DNA of 6,376 nucleotides from positions 1-6,376 of the forward strand of contig JAAZVM010000025.1 in NCBI GenBank assembly GCA_018623505.1. The letters are read 5' to 3'. A model generated the notes under the pieces. It searched no databases. It saw only the letters and a program-made list of their open reading frames with translations, and was not told the origin of the DNA. Position numbers and translations under genes: made by a program. The DNA comes from Patescibacteria group bacterium (lineage in GTDB: Bacteria > Patescibacteriota > Gracilibacteria > BD1-5 > UBA6164). Each line of letters starts with the position of its first letter. Positions within the stretch are counted from its first letter, which is position 1. Below, piece by piece: positions 1 to 6,376 of the stretch.

Positions 1-1
1 A

Positions 2-7
2 TATAAT
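2..7 (+). promoter_or_regulatory. Possible -10 promoter element upstream of the pilus operon
   Basis: A perfect TATAAT hexamer lies about 70 bases before the first start codon. A -35 box would lie outside the window. In sequence this AT-rich a chance match is easy, so this is only a candidate for the promoter of the pilB-phosphatase-pilC operon. The rest of 8-78 shows no other recognisable signal. Confidence 0.2.
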
Positions 8-78
8 ATCAAGCTTTATTATTTAACATATATAAAAATTAATGGTAAAATTTAATAAATTATTAAGAAATAATAAAA

Positions 79-1305
79 ATGGCACAAAACAAAGAGTTGT
101 TAACCGAGATGAAACTAAAAAAAGAAATTTGAGATATAGTTTACTATGTAGCAAATATTTTTAAGCAGGCAATTGATTACTGAGCATCAGATATACATAT
201 AGAGCCTACTGAAGATTTTCTATTGATTAGATTCCGTAAAGACTGAGATTTTATGCTAATTGATAAAGTTGATAGAGAGCATATTTCAGCAATTGTTACA
301 AGATTAAAAGTTCTATCAAAAATTAAAATCGATGAAAATAAAAAACCTCAAGACTGAAAAATAGTTTATCACTATGAAGCTGATGATAAAAATATAGATA
401 TCAGACTTTCTACTCTTCCTACTAACTACTGAGAAAAAGTAGTTATGAGAATACTTAGGCAAGATGATTCACTTACAAATATAGAAGCATTAGGACTTAT
501 AGATGTTAATCTAGAAAAAGTTAGAGAAGCTCTGAAGAGTAAATATGGTATTATGCTTGTTGCTTGACCTACTGGTTCTGGTAAATCTACTACCCTATTT
601 GGTGTATTAAAAAACTTTAATCCCCTAGAACTTAATATATCTACTCTTGAAGATCCTATAGAATACGATATAGAATATGTAAATCAATCTCAAGTTAAAC
701 CTGATATATGATATACATTTTCATCTTGACTTAGGTCTCTAGTTAGACAAGATCCAGATATAATAATGGTATGAGAAATAAGAGATAAAGAAACTGCAAC
801 ACTAGCAGTAGAAGCAGCATTAACAGGTCACTTAGTTCTATCTACAATACATACGAACTCAGCAGCTGGTACAGTACAAAGACTTATTAACATGGGAGTT
901 GAACCATTCTTATTGGCTTCAGCTATGAAAATGGTTATTAGTCAGAGACTTTGAAAAAGACTATGTAAAAATTGTAAAGTTGAACAACCATTAAATGAAA
1001 TACAAAAAAAGAAAGTAGAAGAATATCTATGACCTCTATTTTCTAAAGAAGATTTAGATAAACTTGTTTTTTATAAATGAGAGTGATGTGATATATGTAA
1101 AAATACATGATATAAATGAAGGCTTGGTATTCATGAAGTATTGATTGTATGAGAATACTTAGAACCTCTTATTTTAAATAAAGAAAGTGCTAATGCAATG
1201 AGAGATGAAGCTATTAAAAATGGTATGGTAACTATAGTGCAAGATGCACTTATAAAAGCAATAATGTGACAAACAACAATTGAAGAAGCTTTTAAATTAA
1301 TTTAA
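79..1305 (+). CDS. pilB: Type IV pilus extension ATPase, PilB/GspE family (code 25)
   Basis: Read with TGA as Gly this is a 408-residue secretion ATPase, the cytoplasmic hexameric motor that drives pilin assembly through ATP hydrolysis. Seen: the N2-domain signature GASDIHIEP at 35-43; Walker A GPTGSGKS at 163-170, whose first Gly is TGA; the Asp box LEDPIEY around 190-196; Walker B DPDIIMVGEIRD at 225-236 with catalytic Glu233; the His box TGH at 249-251 and TIHTNSA from 256; and a tetracysteine zinc site, C296/C299 and C337/C340. The zinc site marks PilB/GspE rather than PilT. The ATG at 79 is supported by an in-frame TAA at 64, so the N1/MshEN domain of typical PilB (about 500-570 residues) is absent. 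By hand count 17 of 27 Gly codons are TGA. Arg53 is CGT, the only CGN arginine codon I found in the five genes. It heads an operon, with 10 bases to the next gene. No Shine-Dalgarno is visible; the leader is A-rich. A GspE role in secretion cannot be excluded, but pilT and pilin nearby favour pili. Confidence 0.95.
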
Positions 1306-1315
1306 TTAAAAATAT

Positions 1316-3226
1316 ATGTTTGGTTTTTGAAACAAAAATAAAAAGATAGATACATGAGAAATTAAACAATTCAAAGATGCTATAAGAACAATTATAAGTT
1401 TTATAGCTCTTTCAGAGTGGCCAAAAGCAAGAAAAGCAATAGAGGAAATAGAACAAAAAGAAAATGAGTGATTAAATAAAGCAATAGAGGAAATAAAAAC
1501 AAGACTAGAAAACCAATCAGATAAAATTGAAATTGAAAAAGCAAAATATGTAAAAATATTTCAAAAAAGACAGAAGCAAATTATAAAACAAAAAAATATA
1601 TTAAATAAACTAGAGAGCGAATATACAAAAAAAATAGCAAAAGAAAGGTTTAAAATAAGATTTCAAAAAATAAAAAACGAAATAACAAATCTTATATGAA
1701 ATGATAGAAGTATAGATGCTATGACTCTTCTAAAAAGGTTCTTAGAAGAAAATAAAGAAAATTCGATAGTTATAGATTTTTATAACTCAGAAAAAAAGAA
1801 AGTTATAGCTAGTATAGATAAACAAAGAAAAAAAGAACAAGAGAAAATAAAACATGATGCTAGAAAAGAAGCTCTATCACTGATTTGAAGAGATATAAAA
1901 ATAAAAAACTTTGATGAAGAAAACAAAGAAGACAAAAAAGATTGATTTTTCTGATCATTGAATAAAACTATAAAATTTTATAAAGAACTAAAAGAGAAAA
2001 GAAGACTAAAAAATATACAAGATGAGGTTCTATTAATGATTGAAGAATGAAATCAAGTAGACGATGATATAAAATTAAAAAAACTTGAAAACGTTCATAA
2101 GTGACTAACAAAAGAACTCAATAACAAAGATATGATTTGATATGATATATATTGAAAAATACTTTGAGCCGATAAAATTTCAGGTGATACTTTTTGATTA
2201 GAAGAAACAAAGGACGATTATATATTCTTTATATGAGATGCAACATGACATGGTATTAGAGCTTGATTTATTATAACTATATTAAATAAAATATTAAGAG
2301 AAAATATTAAAAAAGCTTTTAATGAAATAGTGTTTTTAATAAATAATTGACTAAAACAAGACCTAAATTCAAGAAACTTCATAACCGGTATATTTTATAA
2401 AATTAAAAAAGAAAATAATTCTATGGAATATATTGGTATGGGACATGAACCTATGCTTATTTATAGAAAAAAAACTAATACTGTTGAAAAGCTTATAGCT
2501 GGTTGAATAGCTGGTTGAATCAGAATAATAAAAAATATAGATGATGTTAAAACAAAAAGCCTTGAACTAGATCAATGAGATATAATAATGGTATTTAGTG
2601 ACTGAATAATAGAAAACAAGTGAATAAATTGAGATTATTATTGAATGGAGAAGCTAATTGAAGCTTTTACTACAGCAGCCTCAAATCAAGATGATATAAA
2701 AGTAATTTATGATTTTATACTAAATGATGTAAAACTTTTTAAATGAAGCTGACTTTTCAATGATGATGCAACTATGGTTTTTCTAAGAAGAAATGAAGAA
2801 AAAGATATAGTAAAAGAAGATGATAGTTATATAGAGGAAATCAAAAAAAGAGAATGATTATGAAAAAAAGAAATTAAGAAATTTAAGTGAAAAAATAAAG
2901 AAGAAATAGAAAAAGAAATAGAAAAAATAAGAAAGAAAAAAGAAACAGAAAGAGTAGTTAAATCTTTAGAAAACTTATGGTATACTTGAGAAGTATTAAG
3001 AGTTAAAGAAGAAGCTATAAGATTTATAAAAAAATGATTTATAGACAAAGAAATAAACTACTACCTGAAAAAAGCAATGGATAATGAAAAAACATATAAA
3101 GTAAATCAAAAAAATCAAAAACTTAGTATAAAATATAATATACTAAATGAGCTATTAAAAAAATGAGATACGAAAACAGTTATATCTGAGCTTGAAGATA
3201 TAATTGCGAAAGATGGTAATGTATAA
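1316..3226 (+). CDS. PP2C/SpoIIE-type serine phosphatase with long charged helical flanks (code 25)
   Basis: A 636-residue protein under code 25, with 32 of about 41 Gly codons as TGA. The central domain, about 255-493, carries the SpoIIE-type PP2C hallmarks: SGDTF at 289-293, GDATGHG at 307-313, GHEP at 376-379, FSDG at 427-430 and NDDATMVF at 482-489. The Asp residues that bind Mn/Mg in this family (D291, D308, D429, D484) appear intact, so an active metal-dependent Ser/Thr phosphatase is expected. Residues 1-250 are Lys/Glu-rich, probably coiled coil, and include a duplicated KAIEEI segment. Residues 494-636 form a second highly charged helical region that I do not recognise. No membrane segment or signal peptide is seen, so it should be cytoplasmic. 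An in-frame TAA at 1307 fixes the ATG at 1316. It sits 10 bases after pilB and 14 before pilC. Inference: it dephosphorylates a pilus component or an antagonist-type regulator that controls pilus activity. The substrate and a partner kinase are not visible here. Confidence 0.9.
1433..1495 (+). repeat. In-frame 18-base direct repeat pair in the phosphatase N-terminal region
   Basis: The sequence aaagcaatagaggaaata occurs exactly at 1433-1450 and again at 1478-1495. The offset of 45 bases is exactly 15 codons, so both copies encode KAIEEI in the same frame. This looks like a small duplication within a heptad-like, charged helical region. Confidence 0.75.
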
Positions 3227-3240
3227 AATAATAATTTAAA

Positions 3241-4458
3241 ATGTTTAAAGTTTGAAATAAATTCTTCGATTCTTACTGAAACTTCGATAATTCGAAGTTT
3301 ATCAAGTTGCTTAATGAAGCTAAAAAACTTGATGAAAAGTGAGGTAAAAAGAAAGGTTGATGAGATATAGAAATCAACCTCTTTCAAAGTGTAAACAAAA
3401 AAGAAATGTGGGCTTTCATTAATAAATTTTCAATATTCGTAAACTCATGAATCGATGTTAAATGAGCATTATGAATACTAGTAAAACAGATTAAAAATCC
3501 ATATCTAAAAAGGATATGAGTAGAAATGAAAGAAAACATAGATCATGGTATAAACATTAATGAAACTATGAACCATTATCCTAAGGTTTTTGACCCTTTA
3601 ACTAATGCCCTAGTTTGAGTTTGAGAAAAAACATGACAACTTGGTAAGATATTAAATGAACTAGACCAAAACTTATTAGAAAACATAGAGTTAAAATGAA
3701 AAGTTAAATGAGCCATGATATATCCAATGGTATTATTATGACTAACTTTATGTATGGTTACATTTATGATGGTATTTATCGTACCAAGAATTACAGAGTC
3801 ATTCGCTAAAGCTGGTAGTGAGTTACCTGCAATTACTCAAAAAGTAGTAGCAGTATCTGAGTTTATTAAAAACGATTATCTAATTCTTATACTTGTAATT
3901 GTATGAGTTATTGCAACTTTCAAAATAGTAAATTCTACTTATCCTTGAAAATTATTTTTTGCTAATTTAGCTATTAGATTACCTATATTTTGATTCGTAG
4001 TAAAACAATCAAACATAGTATACTTTATAAGGTCATTTACTATACTTTTGGATTCATGAGTTTTACTTCTAGAATCACTAAAAACTTCTAGTGAAGTAGT
4101 ACCAAATCTAGTTTATAAAAGAGAACTTATAAGGATAAAAAATGAAGTTGAAATATGACTTACAATATCAAAATCTCTATGATTAAACCTAGACTATGAA
4201 GAATCAATTTATTTAAATAAACTCTTCACTGAAGAATTTGCTTATGTAGTAAGCACATGAGAAGAAACTTGAAGTTTATCAGATTCACTTAAAAAAGTTT
4301 GATACAACTACAATTGAGAATTAAAAAGATATATATGAAATATGTCTAGTATGATGGAACCGATTATTATCGTAATTGTAGGTGCCTTAGTAGGTACAAT
4401 TATCGTTGCGATTATGGCACCTTTCTTTGAAATGTGAAAGGTCGCAAAATGAGTTTAA
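3241..4458 (+). CDS. pilC: Type IV pilus inner-membrane platform protein, PilC/GspF family (code 25)
   Basis: A 405-residue polytopic protein under code 25, with 28 of 35 Gly codons as TGA, the highest share in the window. PilC/GspF is the inner-membrane platform that couples the PilB and PilT motors to pilin insertion and removal. Seen: a poorly conserved, Lys/Gly-rich N-terminal segment (1-55, with a GGGD stretch partly encoded by consecutive TGAs); a first T2SSF repeat, about 58-180, containing NSGIDVKGAL and GEKTGQLGKIL; a membrane helix at about 161-183 followed by IVPRI; a second helix at about 213-231; a second T2SSF repeat, about 260-380, with LLDSGVLLLESL and GEETGSL; and a final helix at about 375-397 preceded by the family hallmark MMEP (E373-P374). 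Length matches the family norm of about 400. An in-frame TAA at 3232 supports the ATG at 3241. It is the last gene of the operon, 14 bases after the phosphatase and followed directly by a hairpin terminator. Confidence 0.95.
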
Positions 4459-4462
4459 TAAT

Positions 4463-4492
4463 AAAAAATCTATATGTAAATATAGATTTTTT
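4463..4492 (+). terminator. Rho-independent-type terminator after pilC
   Basis: A perfect 13-bp stem (4463-4475 with 4480-4492) closes a GTAA tetraloop. The left arm begins with six A and the right arm ends in six T, followed by more T-rich sequence. Only two G-C pairs are present, so the stem is weak by usual standards but fits this AT-rich genome. It begins four bases after the pilC stop codon and probably ends the operon transcript. The symmetrical A/T arms could also work on the other strand. Confidence 0.75.
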
Positions 4493-4662
4493 ATTTATTT
4501 ATTTTATAAAATATTACTAAAAAATTTTATAAAAATAAGTCTAGTAAATAATAAAAATACATTTGCTTTATATAGAGAAAAAAGATAAACTTGTTTAGTC
4601 TACAAATTAGACAATAAACTTTAAAATTTATTTTTGTATTTTATATCTTAATCTATTGTGAA
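4493..4662 (+). promoter_or_regulatory. Pilin upstream region: presumed promoter and leader
   Basis: No gene fits here under code 25. The placement between a terminator and the pilin gene implies that the pilin promoter lies here, but no clear -35/-10 pair stands out. TATATA at 4569-4574 would place the hairpin at 4593-4619 inside the leader; TATATC at 4642-4647 would give a very short leader. The choice cannot be made by eye in such AT-rich sequence. No Shine-Dalgarno motif precedes the ATG. Confidence 0.4.
4593..4619 (+). other. Bulged hairpin upstream of the pilin gene
   Basis: GTTTAGTCTA (4593-4602) pairs with TAGAC (4608-4612) and TAAAC (4615-4619), leaving a CAAAT loop and a two-base AA bulge at 4613-4614. 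An ATAAACTT repeat at 4585-4592 and 4614-4621 offers the GTTTA arm two alternative partners, although the upstream one leaves only a two-base loop. There is no T-run after the right arm, so it is not a typical terminator. It may be a leader RNA element or an operator-like inverted repeat; its function is unknown. Confidence 0.45.
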
Positions 4663-5202
4663 ATGAGAAATACAAAAAAAGCCTTTACATTGGTTGAACT
4701 TATAGTAGTTATTACTATACTTGCTGTACTTGGTACAATTGCATTCGTATCTTTACAAGGATATTCTGGTGAAGCTAGAGATAGTAAAAGACTATCTGAT
4801 GTTAACAACTTATCTAAAGCTGTTAGTACTGAATTAGCTAGAGGTACTACTTTATCTAATTTATTTGCAACTCCATCATCTAGTGAAACTAAAACTATAA
4901 ATGGTAATGCTACTTCTACTGGACAACAAGCAATTGCTAACTTTACTGCTCTTAAAATAGACGGTAATGACTTTAGAGATGATACTACTAACATAGATTA
5001 CCCTGGTGCATATGCAACTGGTTGATCTGGAACTGGAGCATATAAATTTTTCCAATTTGGTACTATTTCTGAAGCTCAAAACTTACCAGTAGTTGTAGGT
5101 AACTATTACTTAATGGCAACTGGAGATTCAGTTGGTTTAATTGGTGCTGGTGCTGGTGCTCAAAATGGTTCAGGTGCTATATCTACTGTTCCTGGTTACT
5201 AA
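4663..5202 (+). CDS. Type IV pilin / pseudopilin-like major subunit (code 25)
   Basis: A 179-residue prepilin under code 25, whose single TGA (5023-5025) is read as Gly121. The N terminus is a short basic leader MRNTKKA followed by FTLVELIVVITILAVL, the class III (type IVa-like) prepilin signal with the conserved Glu at mature position 5. Cleavage and N-methylation would be expected between A7 and F8, giving about 172 mature residues with one N-terminal hydrophobic helix. The -1 residue is Ala, not the usual Gly. The globular part is rich in Gly, Ala, Ser, Thr and Asn, has no Cys, and ends with GAGAGAQNGSGAISTVPGY. Of 22 Gly codons, 21 are GGT or GGA, unlike the neighbours; this suggests strong selection in a highly expressed gene, hence the major-subunit guess. 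An in-frame TAA at 4615 and no other start support ATG 4663. It is flanked by terminators, so it is probably monocistronic. No prepilin peptidase is encoded in the window. Confidence 0.92.
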
Positions 5203-5218
5203 TAAAAACTAGTAAAAT

Positions 5219-5246
5219 AAAAAACAAAGCTTAAGCTTTGTTTTTT
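5219..5246. terminator. Bidirectional palindromic terminator between pilin and pilT
   Basis: A perfect 28-base palindrome centred between 5232 and 5233, with a core of AAACAAAGCTT and its complement. Physically it forms a stem with a TTAA loop. A run of T follows on the plus strand, and the A-rich left flank gives T-rich sequence on the minus strand. It lies between convergent pilin and pilT genes whose stop codons are only 52 bases apart, so it probably terminates both transcripts. Confidence 0.85.
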
Positions 5247-5254
5247 TATTTTGT

Positions 5255-6337
5255 TTAAAAAAGTGATTCTTGTACAAGTTTTGGATTATTTGAGTATTTA
5301 AGTCATTCTTCTTGATTTATTATTCATTTTTTTATGTATGAAACTATGTCAGTTTCAAGTAACTGCATCCCTTCCCTTGATCACATTTGTATAACAGAAG
5401 GGATTTGATGTAGGTCATTTTCTCTTATAAGGTTAGCTACTGCACCATTTTTTACTAGTATCTCTTTTGCCATAGTAACTCAAGTACCGTCTGATGTTTT
5501 TAAAAGTCTTTGAGAAAAAACAGCTATAAGAGAATCTGCAAGTTGTAGTCTTACTTGATTTTTATCTTCTCAAGAAAAACTATCTAGTATCCTAGTTATT
5601 GTTTGATATGCACTTCTAGTATGCAAAGTAGAAAAAACTATATGTCATGTCTCTGCTAATGTAAGAGCCATTTCTATCTCTTTTCTACTTCTCATTTCTC
5701 AAAACATTATCACATGAGGATTTTGTCTCATAGCTCAGATAAGAGCAGTTTCATAATCTGGTACATCTTTTCATATTTCTTTATGCTCTATTATAGAGCT
5801 TTTATGAGGATGTACATATTCTATTGGATCTTCTATAGTTATTATATGTTTTTTATAGTTTCTGTTTATATAGTCTATCATAGAAGCTAGAGTTGTAGTT
5901 TTACCTGATCATGTTGGACCTGTAACAAGTATAAGTCATTGTCATCTTTTTGTCACTTCCCTATATATATCTGGTAATCATAAATCATCTATATTTGGTA
6001 TATCTGAAGTAAGCATTCTTATAACAATCATATAGTTAGAAAGTTGAAAAGAAATATTTGCTCTGAACCTTCTAGAACCATATGAAAATGAAAAATCTAG
6101 ATTTCTTTCTCTAACCAAAGTATCATGTTGTTCTTCAGTGATAAGAGATTGTGCAAAATCAAATGTATCTTTCCATTTAAGTTTTTCAATACCATCATCC
6201 ACCATTATTATGTCTCAACCAATTTTTATTCAAGGATATGTTCATTTTGTTATATACATATCACTACCTTCATTATCTATCATAACTTGTAAAAGTTGAT
6301 CTCTCATAAGATGATCTTCTTTGATTACATTTTTCAT
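5255..6337 (-). CDS. pilT: Type IV pilus retraction ATPase, PilT family (code 25)
   Basis: A 360-residue secretion ATPase under code 25, with 16 of 25 Gly codons as TGA. PilT is the cytoplasmic hexameric motor that depolymerises the fibre, giving twitching, surface pulling or DNA uptake. Seen: an N-terminal PilT-like segment with [18 protein letters not shown] (family form ASDLHL..G..P..R..G); Walker A GPTGSGKT at 140-147 with Gly143 as TGA; Asp box IEDPIEY around E169-D170; Walker B-like VIMFGEMRS with catalytic Glu214; His box TGH at 230-232 and STLHTRSA with His239; and a C-terminal region with QRLL and NLIRE (R305-E306) as in PilT. It lacks the tetracysteine site of PilB, and its length equals the PilT norm. 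Two positions deviate: the DPD before Walker B is NPH, and the RD after it is RS. An in-frame TAG directly upstream (6341-6343) fixes ATG at 6337. It is transcribed towards the pilin gene from its own promoter. A PilU-like accessory role is possible. Confidence 0.93.
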
Positions 6338-6376
6338 ATACTATATATATAATTAATAAACTTATAATTAGTATAT
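6338..6376 (-). promoter_or_regulatory. Possible pilT promoter region
   Basis: On the minus strand TATAAG (6361-6366) lies 23 bases before the pilT ATG and could be a -10 box giving a short, A/T-only leader. On the plus strand the same place reads TATAAT (6363-6368), which could serve a divergent gene outside the window. No -35 box can be judged because the window ends. AT richness makes chance matches likely. Confidence 0.25.

Noticed and set aside
2827..3387. Two minus-strand open frames (2827-3048 and 3115-3387)
   Set aside because: They lie opposite the phosphatase and pilC coding frames and read as low-complexity Phe/Ser/Leu-rich strings, the antisense shadow of Lys/Glu-rich codons.
4406..4588. 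Plus-strand 60-codon open frame
   Set aside because: It overlaps the pilC end in another frame and runs through the terminator hairpin; the translation is Lys/Asn/Ile/Phe-rich with no recognisable feature.
4493..4662. A tRNA or small structured RNA gene between pilC and pilin
   Set aside because: There is no cloverleaf or T-loop-like motif; only one short bulged hairpin is visible, reported as a possible leader element.
4653..5079. Minus-strand open frames opposite the pilin gene (4653-4994 and 4876-5079)
   Set aside because: They are antisense to a pilin with a textbook N-terminal signal and arise because that gene has few stop triplets on the reverse strand.
79..5202. Treating the many in-frame TGA codons as stops, i.e. 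a decayed pseudogene region
   Set aside because: All conserved motifs stay in one frame per gene with no frameshift, TAA/TAG are absent inside the frames, and TGA falls on conserved glycines. Decay would not give this pattern.
5978..6205. A separate 75-residue minus-strand protein
   Set aside because: It is an internal piece of pilT bounded by TGA codons that encode glycine; the full frame runs 5255-6337.
79..6337. TGA read as tryptophan (code 4, Mycoplasma-like) or as selenocysteine
   Set aside because: Trp would destroy Walker A, GDxxGHG and SDG motifs, whereas Gly restores them exactly. There are far too many TGAs for selenocysteine, and real Trp positions use TGG.
1..6376. CRISPR array, insertion sequence or integration site
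   Set aside because: No regularly spaced repeats, transposase or integrase motifs, or terminal inverted repeats were seen.

Overview
The window is an AT-rich stretch that only makes sense when TGA is read as glycine (genetic code 25). Under the standard code it looks almost gene-free. Under code 25 it resolves into five long, intact genes that end in TAA. TGA falls on invariant glycines, such as the first Gly of the Walker A loop in two ATPases. Code 25 is known from the candidate phyla radiation lineages Absconditabacteria (SR1) and Gracilibacteria (BD1-5/GN02). The source is therefore most likely one of these small, presumably host-attached bacteria; the window alone does not say which.

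The locus encodes core parts of a type IV pilus machine. A plus-strand operon runs from 79 to 4458: a PilB/GspE-type extension ATPase (79-1305), a large PP2C/SpoIIE-type protein phosphatase with long charged helical flanks (1316-3226), and a PilC/GspF-type inner-membrane platform protein (3241-4458). Gaps inside the operon are only 10 and 14 bases. A strong AT-only-looking hairpin terminator follows (4463-4492). After a 204-base intergenic region with a structured leader comes a separate type IV pilin gene (4663-5202), closed by a near-perfect palindromic terminator (5219-5246). On the minus strand, converging on that terminator, is a PilT-type retraction ATPase (5255-6337).

Together these give an extendable and probably retractable pilus: PilB powers assembly on the PilC platform, PilT powers disassembly, and the pilin is the fibre subunit. 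The phosphatase between the ATPase and platform genes suggests phosphorylation-based control of the machine; this is inference. No prepilin peptidase, PilM/N/O or secretin gene is in the window.

The most notable points are: the phosphatase built into the pilus operon; the near-complete avoidance of TGA glycine codons in the pilin (1 of 22, against 16 of 25 to 28 of 35 in its neighbours, counted by hand); the absence of in-frame CGA/CGG codons; and a bulged hairpin just upstream of the pilin gene.
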